A stretch of DNA of 51,810 nt from Martinezella lusitana. GTDB taxonomy: Bacteria > Pseudomonadota > Alphaproteobacteria > Rhizobiales > Rhizobiaceae. A program made the position numbers and the translations under genes. Below the pieces are notes generated by a model that was not told the origin of the DNA, did not search any database, and was given only the letters and a program-made list of their open reading frames with translations. The number at the start of each line of letters is the position of its first letter. Within the stretch, counting starts at the first letter, position 1. The stretch spans positions 1 to 51,810 of the forward strand of contig NZ_FMAF01000036.1 in NCBI RefSeq assembly GCF_900094565.1. Reading direction: 5' to 3'. This document shows, piece after piece, positions 43,568 through 51,541 of this stretch.

Positions 43568-44613
43568 GACGCTGGCGCTTCATCCTTGCAATCTGCGGCG
43601 CTGTCATCCTGGCGGTAGCCCAACCGGTCGCAGCTCAGCATGCTGCGATCGATCCGGAAGCCTGGATCGCCTACAAGACGAAATTCCTCGATGCAAGCGG
43701 CCGTATCATCGACAATGGCAACGGCAACGTCAGCCACAGCGAAGGGCAAGGTTACGGCCTCTTGCTCGCCTATCTCGCCAATAGCCCGGCCGATTTCGAG
43801 CAGATCTGGTACTTCACACGAACCGAATTGCTGTTGCGCGACGATGGCCTGGCGGCCTGGAAATGGGATCCCGCCGTCATGCCGCATATAACAGACACGA
43901 ACAATGCCTCCGACGGCGACCTCCTGATCGCCTACGCGCTGGCGCTTGCGGGATCGGCATGGAACAAGAAGGACTATCTGCAGGTCGCCGCAACCATGGC
44001 AAAGGCACTTCTTTCCCATGTCGTGATCGATTCCGATGGCCGGACGCTCCTCCTTCCCGGAGTTGATGGCTACAAGGCCCCGGGCCGCAAGGATGGCCCC
44101 ATCATCAATCCATCCTATTGGATTTACGAGGCTATCCCCGTCATGGCGCTGCTGGCGCCCTCCGATCGATGGCAAAAACTGACGGATGATGGCGTTGCCC
44201 TGTTGCGCTCAATGCAGTTCGGCCCGCGCAAACTGCCGGCCGATTGGGTGAGCCTGCGCGCAATGCCGAAACCTGCCGATGGCTTCGAGGCGGAGTTTGG
44301 CTATAATGCCATCAGGATACCGCTCTACCTGGCGCGAGCCGGGATAGACGACAAGGTTTTGCTGATACGGCTGCGACAAGGCATGACCGTCGAGGGGGAC
44401 GAACCGGGCACGATCGATCTGGCAACGGGCAAGCCAAAACAGCTGCTTCCCGACCCCGGTTATAGAATTGTTAACGATGTTGTGGCGTGTGTGGTTAACG
44501 GAACGAAACTACCCACCTCGGTTCGGCAGTTCGCGCCGTCCCTTTACTACCCGTCCACTTTGCAATTGTTGAGCCTGGCTTTCGTCGCGGAGAAACACCC
44601 GGAGTGCTTATAA
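43564..44613 (+). CDS. bcsZ: Periplasmic endoglucanase, GH8 (BcsZ/CelC)
   Basis: The 349-residue protein has a signal peptide (to about residue 25, AVAQPVAAQ). The GH8 catalytic motif SEGQGYGLLLAYLAN holds the acid glutamate, and TNNASDGDLLIAYALAL holds the aspartate near the active site. It trims glucan chains during cellulose export, as CelC does in rhizobia. The ATG lies in an ATGA overlap with bcsB, and the stop overlaps the next gene by ten bases. Confidence 0.93.
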   Translation: MRRWRFILAICGAVILAVAQPVAAQHAAIDPEAWIAYKTKFLDASGRIIDNGNGNVSHSEGQGYGLLLAYLANSPADFEQIWYFTRTELLLRDDGLAAWKWDPAVMPHITDTNNASDGDLLIAYALALAGSAWNKKDYLQVAATMAKALLSHVVIDSDGRTLLLPGVDGYKAPGRKDGPIINPSYWIYEAIPVMALLAPSDRWQKLTDDGVALLRSMQFGPRKLPADWVSLRAMPKPADGFEAEFGYNAIRIPLYLARAGIDDKVLLIRLRQGMTVEGDEPGTIDLATGKPKQLLPDPGYRIVNDVVACVVNGTKLPTSVRQFAPSLYYPSTLQLLSLAFVAEKHPECL

Positions 44614-47009
44614 AATCCACTTTGATCATGGCTTTTATGGCAGTGGCCGTGGCGGGTTTCACCCTCGCGACGAAGGATCATGTCTCGCCTGAAGACAAGA
44701 TCAAGCTGGCGAAATCGAGCCGCCTGGAGCCGCAGACTCTGCTTGCCGCCGATATCAAGCCGGGCGGCGCTACCGAACAAACAGTCGATTTACGCGCGGT
44801 CGCCGACCGCATTCAGGCGACGGCACCATCCGCCGTCCTGTCCGACGGGCCGAGCAATCCGCAACCGAATGCGCCGGCGCCTGACGCACTGGCACAGGCT
44901 GCACCGCAGTCGACGGCGCCCCAAGCTGCTCAACAACAACCGGCACAGCAGCAGTCGGGCCAAGCTCAACCGGCTAGCCCGCCGAAGGTGGACGAAAGCG
45001 CGTTGCGCTATTTCGCCAGCCGCGGCGACAAGGCGCGGCTGCAGGCCGAAATCTCCAGATTGCAAACGCTTTACCCGAATTGGACACCGCCAGCCGATCC
45101 GCTTGCCGTTCCGCAAAACAGCGACAAGCAGCTGGAAGCCATGTGGCAGCTCTATTCTGAGGGCCGCTATGCTGAGCTGCGCAAGGCGATCGCCGACCGT
45201 CAGACCGCAGAAGCCGGATGGCAGCCGCCCGCCGATCTGCTGGAGCGCCTCGACGTCGCCGAAGCGCGCGCGCGCCTCGTCAACGCCTCCGATCTCAAGC
45301 AATATGCGACTGTCATCGACATCGCCGCCAACACGCAGAGCCTGCTCACCTGCAGCGACATAGACATTCTGTGGCGGGTGGCGGAAGCCTTTATCCGCAC
45401 GGATCGGGTCAAGCGCGGGCAGGACGCCTATACCTATATGCTGAAGAGCTGCACCAATCCGCAGGAAAGGCTTGCGACCATCCAGAAAGCCGCGGCAATG
45501 CTGTCTTATCAGCCCATGCAGGACCTGCTGGCCCTCGAGAAACCCGACGGCAATGGCGGGCGGGAATTCGACAGCATAAGGACCGACCTTGCACGCCGTT
45601 TCGTGGCGCAGGGCAATGACGATCCGAAACTGACCGTCTCTCAGGACTATCTCTCGCAGGTCGAACGGGTCGCGCGCAGCCAGGGGCTGGCATCCGATGA
45701 TTCGCTTCTCGGCTGGTACTATCTGCGCCGCAGCAATTATAGCGACGCGGAGCAATGGTTCGAGGCCGCGCACACCAAGGAAGATTCCGCAGCAATCTCG
45801 CAGGGCCTGGCATTGGTGCTGATCGCCGACCACAAGCCGCAAGAGGCCGAAGAGGCGATGTACAAATGGCGCAACGAATCCAAGGACGCGATGGCAACCT
45901 ATCTTGCCGCCACCGCCAATCTGATGGCCTTGCAGCCACCCGCCAATCTCAGCGAGGACGTCCTTGGACGAATGGCCGGCGAAGTAGTGAAGCAAAAATA
46001 CGTTCCAACGGCGCAACAATTCGGATGGTATGCGCGTTCGCTGAACCAGCCGCAGGCTGCGGCGCGCTGGTTCGAGACGGCGCTTCGCTGGAAGCCGGAT
46101 GACGAACCATCCGCTTATGGACTGGCCATCACCCGCAATCAGCTGAACGACCGGCAAGGTGTCGCCGAAGTCCAGCGGCTCTGGGCAGGCCGTTCGCAGC
46201 GTATCGCCGTTCTCGGCGAGCCGGCGACGCGCACGCCGACCTCGGCACCACTGCCCTCTCCGAACCAGACAGTCCAGCTAACACCGCAGATCGCGCCGCA
46301 GGGATCGCTCCAAAGCGCGCCTCTGGCGGCTCCCCAAGCAACGCCTCTGGACCCCATCACACAACCACCCGTCAACGCGCAGGCGGCCGCAGAGCCCGCA
46401 GCGCCCGTCCGCCGCGCGCCACCAGTCGAATACAATCAAGCGGAAGCCCGCACCAGGACGGCCGTGCGCGGCGCACGCAGTCCGGCCGGCTGTACAACCA
46501 CGATCAGCGCCGAACTGCTGACACCGGCAAACGCGCTATCGCGCGGCTGGTGCCTGATGAACCTCAATCGACCGATGGAAGCCGTGGAAGCCTTTGGCGT
46601 CGCGCTGAACAATACCGATCCAAAGTCGCGCGAGGAGGCCGCCTATGGGCAAAGCCTCGCCTATCTGCGAGCCGGGCTTGCCAACAACGCCGCCGTCGCG
46701 GCGACCAAGGCCCCCATGAACCACCAGCGCGCCGCTGAATTACAGGTGGCCATTCTCTCCGATCGCGCGCTCTCGGCCTTTTCGGGCAAGCGGTACCATG
46801 AGGCCCTCCTCTATCTCGACCAGCGCTCGCAGCTTCAGCAGGAGCGTGTGGACCTGATGGTGCTGCGCGGATACTGCTATCTCAATCTCAAAATGTACGA
46901 CGATGCTGAGCGCATCTTCACCGCGGTCGCCGCAACCGGCAACCGCGACGGCAATCGCGGCCTGAGAGACCTGAGGCTCGCGACCCATCCGCAGCCGGGG
47001 GGGTATTAA
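44604..47009 (+). CDS. Cellulose operon TPR protein (BcsC-like without barrel)
   Basis: The 801-residue protein has one N-terminal membrane segment or signal (about 5-24), a Gln/Pro/Ala-rich linker, and tetratricopeptide-type helical repeats over most of its length (for example WYYLRRSNYSDAEQWFEAAH and GYCYLNLKMYDDAERIFTAV), split by a second Pro/Gln-rich linker near 540-620. No C-terminal outer-membrane beta-barrel is seen, unlike enterobacterial BcsC, so the outer-membrane channel must come from elsewhere. It starts with GTG 44604 inside the bcsZ end; ATG 44628 is an alternative. It closes the operon. Confidence 0.82.
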   Translation: MLIKSTLIMAFMAVAVAGFTLATKDHVSPEDKIKLAKSSRLEPQTLLAADIKPGGATEQTVDLRAVADRIQATAPSAVLSDGPSNPQPNAPAPDALAQAAPQSTAPQAAQQQPAQQQSGQAQPASPPKVDESALRYFASRGDKARLQAEISRLQTLYPNWTPPADPLAVPQNSDKQLEAMWQLYSEGRYAELRKAIADRQTAEAGWQPPADLLERLDVAEARARLVNASDLKQYATVIDIAANTQSLLTCSDIDILWRVAEAFIRTDRVKRGQDAYTYMLKSCTNPQERLATIQKAAAMLSYQPMQDLLALEKPDGNGGREFDSIRTDLARRFVAQGNDDPKLTVSQDYLSQVERVARSQGLASDDSLLGWYYLRRSNYSDAEQWFEAAHTKEDSAAISQGLALVLIADHKPQEAEEAMYKWRNESKDAMATYLAATANLMALQPPANLSEDVLGRMAGEVVKQKYVPTAQQFGWYARSLNQPQAAARWFETALRWKPDDEPSAYGLAITRNQLNDRQGVAEVQRLWAGRSQRIAVLGEPATRTPTSAPLPSPNQTVQLTPQIAPQGSLQSAPLAAPQATPLDPITQPPVNAQAAAEPAAPVRRAPPVEYNQAEARTRTAVRGARSPAGCTTTISAELLTPANALSRGWCLMNLNRPMEAVEAFGVALNNTDPKSREEAAYGQSLAYLRAGLANNAAVAATKAPMNHQRAAELQVAILSDRALSAFSGKRYHEALLYLDQRSQLQQERVDLMVLRGYCYLNLKMYDDAERIFTAVAATGNRDGNRGLRDLRLATHPQPGGY

Positions 47010-47137
47010 GGTCAGCTGCCCCATAGTGATCACTGCAGTTAATTTGAACAATCCAGGCCTCCTCTAGTAAGGAATTGAAATGCTGTCTCGATTGGTATAG
47101 CCCCCAACAAGTATTCTCATCTGACCCATTTCGAGCG

Positions 47138-48241
47138 ATGACCGAAACCAAAAAACGAACCAGGGACCTAGGTCTCGATCATATTCGCGCGCTTGCGGCA
47201 TTCATGGTTTTCAGCTGGCATTTCCTGCATTACGCGAACGGCTGCCCAGTGCCTTTTGAAGGTGCACCATCGATTTTCCCGCTTGCTCTGCTGGATGAGG
47301 GGCATACGGGCGTCGCTCTTTTCATGACGTTAAGCGGTTATCTGTTCGCGAAAATTCTTGACGGGAGATCGGTAAATTACCTTGCATTCCTGTCACGTCG
47401 AGCGACCCGGCTCCTTCCCCTACTTTTTGCGATGTTGGTAGTGGAGGGCGTGCGGGAGTATGTCGTTGGAGCTGACCTCGTTGGCTATTCAAGGAGCCTT
47501 GCGACCGGTCTGATCGAACCGACACTGCCCAATGGTGCGTGGTCCCTGACGGTGGAATTCCACTTCTACCTTTTACTTCCTCTCCTGCTGTTTCTCTGCC
47601 GGAAATCGCCAGCGCTTCTTTTCGCGGCGATATTCCTGGCAGTCGGCTTACGAACGTTCTTGTTCATCAGGAACGATACGGTTTTCTGGCCCGCCTACTG
47701 GACGCTCGCCGGCCGCCTAGACCAATTTGTATTTGGAATTTTGGCCTACCACTACCGTTCGATGATCATCAAGAAACACGTGCTTGCTCTGGTACTAGGG
47801 ACCGTGTTTTGCGTATTTTATTATCTATTTGACCGGATGGGCGGCTTCTACCGAATGCCGCAATACCCCTCGCCCTCTCCTATCTGGATTATTCTCCCCA
47901 CCATTGAAGGGGCTTTCTTTAGCGCACTCATTGCCTACTACGACGGCTCATTCCAACATCCCCGCGGATTGCTGTCACGATTCATCGCAAAGATCGGCAA
48001 ATATTCCTACTCGATATATCTCTGGCACTTCTATGTCGTATTCCTCATGGCAGACTTCGTGCAACGACACATTATGAATATCTCTTACTACTACATTGGA
48101 CAGGTCTGGGCGTTGCTTTGTTTCCTCGCGCTGGTTCCGTTCGCCTTCGTTAGCTACCAAATATTCGAGAAGCCCTTCATGAATGTGGGCTTGTCATATT
48201 CAAGGAAAACAGGCCCGCAACAGCCTTCGCTCGTTGTCTGA
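47138..48241 (+). CDS. Acyltransferase-3 family membrane protein (OafA/NodX type)
   Basis: The 367-residue protein has about ten membrane segments. The N-terminal LDHIRALAAFMVFSWHFLHY holds the catalytic histidine of the family, TGVALFMTLSGYLFAKIL and RRATRLLPLLFAM are conserved blocks, and AWSLTVEFHFYLLLPLLL is the family's WSLxxE motif. It moves acyl groups, usually acetyl, onto extracellular sugars. It starts 128 bases after the cellulose operon on the same strand. Acetylation of cellulose or of the capsule glycan are both possible. Start at ATG 47138; a TTG at 47075 is in frame. Base use is AT-richer than in the bcs genes. Confidence 0.83.
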   Translation: MTETKKRTRDLGLDHIRALAAFMVFSWHFLHYANGCPVPFEGAPSIFPLALLDEGHTGVALFMTLSGYLFAKILDGRSVNYLAFLSRRATRLLPLLFAMLVVEGVREYVVGADLVGYSRSLATGLIEPTLPNGAWSLTVEFHFYLLLPLLLFLCRKSPALLFAAIFLAVGLRTFLFIRNDTVFWPAYWTLAGRLDQFVFGILAYHYRSMIIKKHVLALVLGTVFCVFYYLFDRMGGFYRMPQYPSPSPIWIILPTIEGAFFSALIAYYDGSFQHPRGLLSRFIAKIGKYSYSIYLWHFYVVFLMADFVQRHIMNISYYYIGQVWALLCFLALVPFAFVSYQIFEKPFMNVGLSYSRKTGPQQPSLVV

Positions 48242-48592
48242 CCAAATTCCCTAATCTGGTGACCGAATAACTTAAGGAAACTCGACCTTTTGCAAGCACG
48301 ATATTTTCCACCGCCAGCGGGACCTGTTAGCTACCGCCGGTCGCCCAGGTTGAATGACGTGTGGTTCACAACAGCGCAAGATTAAGAAGATATCAATCAC
48401 GAACTTAGTTTCCTGTTTGAGGATGGATTTCACCGGGCAAGCCGTCTAAACTGACTCGATCACGATGATGCTCAAGTGGGGGGGCATCGTTGCCGGTTTC
48501 ATGTGCCCGACGCGGAATGTTCGCGTTGCCCTCATGGGATCCGGCAGCACCTTCGCAATTCCGGTTTGCCGGAACATTGAGCTAGTCTGATC
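48242..48592. other. Spacer upstream of the third sulfotransferase-like gene
   Basis: This 351-base stretch holds no clear gene. A 41-codon frame (48465-48590) ends two bases before the next start codon, and a hairpin, TTCCGG-TTTG-CCGGAA (48559-48574), lies 18 bases before that start. Neither has a recognised function. Confidence 0.45.
48465..48590 (+). CDS. Possible 41-residue upstream reading frame
   Basis: ATG 48465 opens a frame (MMLKWGGIVAGFMC, ending NIELV) whose stop lies just before ATG 48593. There is no good ribosome site and no family is recognised. It could be a leader frame or chance. Confidence 0.15.
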   Translation: MMLKWGGIVAGFMCPTRNVRVALMGSGSTFAIPVCRNIELV

Positions 48593-49642
48593 ATGCAAGA
48601 TGCCAACGAGACCGTTGAAGGTCCTGTACCAACGCACCATCTCCTCATTGCTGGCACTGGCCGGGCGGGTACAAGCTTTCTTGTACGTTACCTTTCCGCC
48701 TTGGGTCTGGACACGGGCTTCAAACCTGATGACAAGTCGCAAGCTTGGGAAGCAAACGCCAATGCCGGCCTCGAACGCCTACCCCTCGTGGAGCCGAACG
48801 AAAATCTGCCATATGTCCTGAAATCGCCTTGGTCTGGCGAATACATCGACGAAATCCTGGCAAGCAATCGGTTTTCTTTCGACGCCATCATCATTCCGAT
48901 GCGGGACCTGGTCGAGGCGGCTTCGAGCAGAAGCATCCTTGAACACCGTCACCTACACCAACATATTGGTTGGATGGCGGACCGGCTCGATGCCACGTGG
49001 GAGGTTTTCGCCTATACCCCCGGCGGGATCATCTACTCGTTGAACCCCCTCGACCAAGCGCGGCTGCTCGCGATTGGTTTTCATAGACTGGTGCATAGCG
49101 CCGCCAAGGCGGGCATCCCGCTTATATTCCCGGTCTTTCCGCGCATGGTCGAGGATTGGTCTTATCTTTACGAGACCCTAAAGCCCATACTTCCCGACAC
49201 GATCACCGCCGAAGCGGCAAAATCGGTCCATGATCAAGTCGCGTCCATGTCCTTGGTTCGGGTCGGGTCCGAACTTGGCGGTGCCGAGCCGAGCCAAGCC
49301 GGAGAGGCTGCCGGTCAATCGATCCATCGCTATCCCACGACATCCGATATCGATCTCATCGCCTTGCGCCGCGAGCTTACGCGGGTGAGACAGGAAAGAC
49401 AGGCCGCAGCGGAGGATGTTGCTAGGCTTTCCAATGATGTTGCAAGGCTCTCCGCGCAATGCAACACCATCGAAGCTGAGGCGAAGCGCCTCGAAATTGA
49501 GTTGGAGGCAGCCCAAAAATACGAAGAGGAAAACGCAATTATCCTTGGTCGGCTTGGCAATCTGCTGAATAGCAAATCATGGCGATTGACGGCTCCTTTG
49601 AGGAAATTGGTTGATACCGTGCGCCCGAAACGCCGCATCTGA
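48593..49642 (+). CDS. Sulfotransferase-like P-loop protein with coiled-coil tail
   Basis: The 349-residue protein has the N-terminal P-loop LIAGTGRAGTSFLVRYL, YVLKSPWSGEYI and IIIPMRDLVEAASSRS, closely parallel to TGTGRAGTTLLVQYF, YVIKSPEF and IIPMRNLFDAAASRR in the protein at 724. Residues ~250-320 form a heptad-rich coiled coil. The C-terminus, LLNSKSWRLTAPLRKL, is the short motif often found after coiled coils in glycan glycosyltransferases and methyltransferases. It probably acts in surface-glycan modification. Whether it is a true PAPS sulfotransferase is not settled. A hairpin follows the stop. Confidence 0.72.
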   Translation: MQDANETVEGPVPTHHLLIAGTGRAGTSFLVRYLSALGLDTGFKPDDKSQAWEANANAGLERLPLVEPNENLPYVLKSPWSGEYIDEILASNRFSFDAIIIPMRDLVEAASSRSILEHRHLHQHIGWMADRLDATWEVFAYTPGGIIYSLNPLDQARLLAIGFHRLVHSAAKAGIPLIFPVFPRMVEDWSYLYETLKPILPDTITAEAAKSVHDQVASMSLVRVGSELGGAEPSQAGEAAGQSIHRYPTTSDIDLIALRRELTRVRQERQAAAEDVARLSNDVARLSAQCNTIEAEAKRLEIELEAAQKYEEENAIILGRLGNLLNSKSWRLTAPLRKLVDTVRPKRRI

Positions 49643-49643
49643 A

Positions 49644-49681
49644 ATTCCGAGCCTGCGGCAGAGTCTCCTGCCGTTCGGAAT
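49644..49681 (+). terminator. Stem-loop just after the sulfotransferase-like gene
   Basis: CGGCAG-N6-CTGCCG forms the inner stem, and ATTCCG and CGGAAT form an outer stem with small internal loops. It begins two bases after the stop codon. There is no T-run, so it may be a weak or factor-aided terminator. Confidence 0.45.
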
Positions 49682-49758
49682 CATGCGTGCGCGCCTTCGT
49701 CGTACGCATACGGGCAGGACCGCGGGACGTTTTCGCCTGCGCGTGATAAGCTGGCGAT

Positions 49759-49983
49759 ATGGAGATCGACGAAGACAAAATCGACGAGGCGGTTCTGGCG
49801 CTACTCTGGCTGACACGTCACAACGGGTGCTGCGCCTGGAAAGGTTTTGACTGGGCAACGACGGATCGCTTGCATCATAAGGGGCTGATCGGCGATCCGG
49901 TGAACAAGTCGAAATCATTGGTGTTGACAGACGAAGGCCTGCGGCGCTCGGAGGAACTGTTCCGTCAGCTGTTTACGCGATGA
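49759..49983 (+). CDS. DUF6429 family protein
   Basis: The 74-residue protein begins MEIDEDKIDEAVLALLWLT and continues WKGFDWATTDRLHHKGLIG, KSLVLTDEGLRRSEELFRQL. These are the blocks of DUF6429, a small winged-helix-like family common next to IS66 elements in rhizobia. Its function is not known. It is convergent with the pRiA4b-like gene, 31 bases away. Confidence 0.8.
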   Translation: MEIDEDKIDEAVLALLWLTRHNGCCAWKGFDWATTDRLHHKGLIGDPVNKSKSLVLTDEGLRRSEELFRQLFTR

Positions 49984-50014
49984 ACGTTCAGTTCTTGCTG
50001 ACCCGGGTGCATCT

Positions 50015-50605
50015 TCAGGTTTTTCGGCGCGTCCTGGCTTTTCGAACCCATTTAGCCCCGAGATCATCGACAGCCCTGTTGAGATGACTGAAGTTGGCGT
50101 AGCCAGGATTGTAGTCGCTGCCAAGCCATTCGGCGAATTCGGCATGCCGCTCATGCGATGGATCGGCACGTGCCGCCAGGAGCTCCTGGTAACTCCATGG
50201 GCCGCCGATATCCTCCGGCGGGCATGCTCCCGTGGCCTCAAGCAGCATCGGGCGGTCCATGCCGAGTGCTGGAAAGGTGCGTTCGATCTTGATGCTGTGC
50301 GTCCATCCGTCGCCAAAGTCGTAAAGATACTTGAACGATTTGGCGCCGGTGTCCTGAACCGCAGACAGCAGCGTGACCTTACGTGCATCGATGGGGCCAT
50401 CTCCCCAGTCATCATCCGGTAAACCAAAGCCGACATCACGCATACGGAACTCGTAGAGGTGGCTGTTGGTCCAGCCCATCGCCACCTGCAGCACCTCGTG
50501 AAGGCGGCTGAGCCTGATCCGGAATGGTACGACCACGCGCCGCATCACAGTCGGCTCGACGTCATCGAGGGTAATCTTCAGGCGAACAACGGAAGCGCCC
50601 GCCAT
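50015..50605 (-). CDS. Plasmid pRiA4b ORF-3-like protein
   Basis: The 196-residue protein has the pRiA4b ORF-3 blocks: VVRLKITLDDVEPTVMRRVV, LHEVLQVAMGWTNSHLYEF, FKYLYDFGDGWTHSIKIE and CPPEDIGGPWSYQELL. The family is widespread, often near transposons, with no settled function. Start chosen at ATG 50605 because it overlaps the tnpC stop as TGATG, so it is translated with the transposase; an in-frame start at 50656 lies inside tnpC. It behaves as an extra gene at the 3' end of the IS66 unit. Confidence 0.8.
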   Translation of the reverse strand: MAGASVVRLKITLDDVEPTVMRRVVVPFRIRLSRLHEVLQVAMGWTNSHLYEFRMRDVGFGLPDDDWGDGPIDARKVTLLSAVQDTGAKSFKYLYDFGDGWTHSIKIERTFPALGMDRPMLLEATGACPPEDIGGPWSYQELLAARADPSHERHAEFAEWLGSDYNPGYANFSHLNRAVDDLGAKWVRKARTRRKT

Positions 50606-51469
50606 CAGGCCGCCTGCGGCAGGGCGGTGGCTGCCGATGCTTTTTTCCACGTCCATGGAAGCAGTTCATGTAAACGCGATGCGGGATAATCGGCGATGCG
50701 GGCAAGCACATCGGCCAGCCAGGCCTTCGGATCAACCTCGTTGAGGCGGCAGGTCATGATGAGCGTCAGCATGACGGCGGTGCGCTCGGCGCCACGTTCA
50801 GATCCCGCAAACGTCCAATTCCGCCTTCCCAGTGCAAGCCCTCTCAGCGCGCGCTCGGCCGCGTTGTTCGTAAGACAAATTCTCCCGTCTTCCAGGAAGT
50901 GGGCAAAGCCTTCCCAGCGTTTGAGCATGTAATCCATCGCCTTGACAAGATCGGAGGACCGGCTGAGCGTGGCACGTTCCTGTTGCAGCCATACATGCAT
51001 ATCTTCGAATAGCGGCCTGCTTTTTTCCTGTCGCACGGCAAGTCTCTCTTCGGCGCTCAGTCCATTGATCTGTCGCTCGATTTCAAAGAGCGCATCGAAG
51101 CGCTTGACCGCCTCCAGTGCGATCGGCGAGATCGGCTTGCCGTTGCGCTTGCTGTCGCGGGCGCTTTTCTCGATGTCGGCAAGCTCAAAGAACTTCCGTC
51201 TCGCATGGGCATGGCAAAAGGCGAACGTGATCGGCTTGTCCTTCCTTTGCGCAACGCCGAGCGGCTCGAACCCGTTGTAGCAGTCCGTCTGCAGGATGCC
51301 GCCATAGTCCGCCAGGTGCTTTTGCGGATGCTCGCCCCGCCGGTCGCTGGAAGCATAATAGACTGCAGCTGGCGGCAAATGCCCCCCGAAGGACCTGTCG
51401 TCAAACACGTAAGTCCATACCCGCCCAGTCCTGCATTTGCCCTTGGCCAAAATGGGGATCGTCGGGCGA
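50605..51469 (-). pseudogene. tnpC: IS66 transposase TnpC, 3' half, interrupted by group II intron
   Basis: The minus strand encodes the C-terminal ~290 residues of TnpC: PTIPILAKGKCRTGRVWTYV, FCHAHARRKFFELADIEKSA and CLTNNAAERALRGLALGRRN, ending with the IS66 C-terminal segment (DVLARIADYPASRLHELLPW). The frame is intact to its stop. Upstream, at about 51470, it runs into the 3' end of a group II intron, so the 5' exon is not in this part of the window. The first residues of the open frame (MKFLRPT) come from the intron. If the intron splices, a functional transposase could still be made. Confidence 0.85.
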
Positions 51470-51504
51470 GTAGGCCGGAGGAATTTCACCTCCAGCCTCT
51501 CTCA

Positions 51505-51538
51505 GAACCGGGCGTGAGGCTCTCACCTCACCCGGCTC
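51505..51538 (-). ncRNA. Group II intron domain V
   Basis: On the minus strand, GAGCCGGGTGAGG, TGAGA, then GCCTCACGCCCGGTTC folds into the 34-base catalytic hairpin of group II introns, beginning with GAGC and ending with GGTTC as in known bacterial introns. Confidence 0.85.
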
Positions 51539-51541
51539 CCA

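Noticed and set aside
44790..46157. 455-codon minus-strand frame opposite the TPR gene
   Set aside because: No family features; the plus strand has clear TPR-like repeats and operon context.
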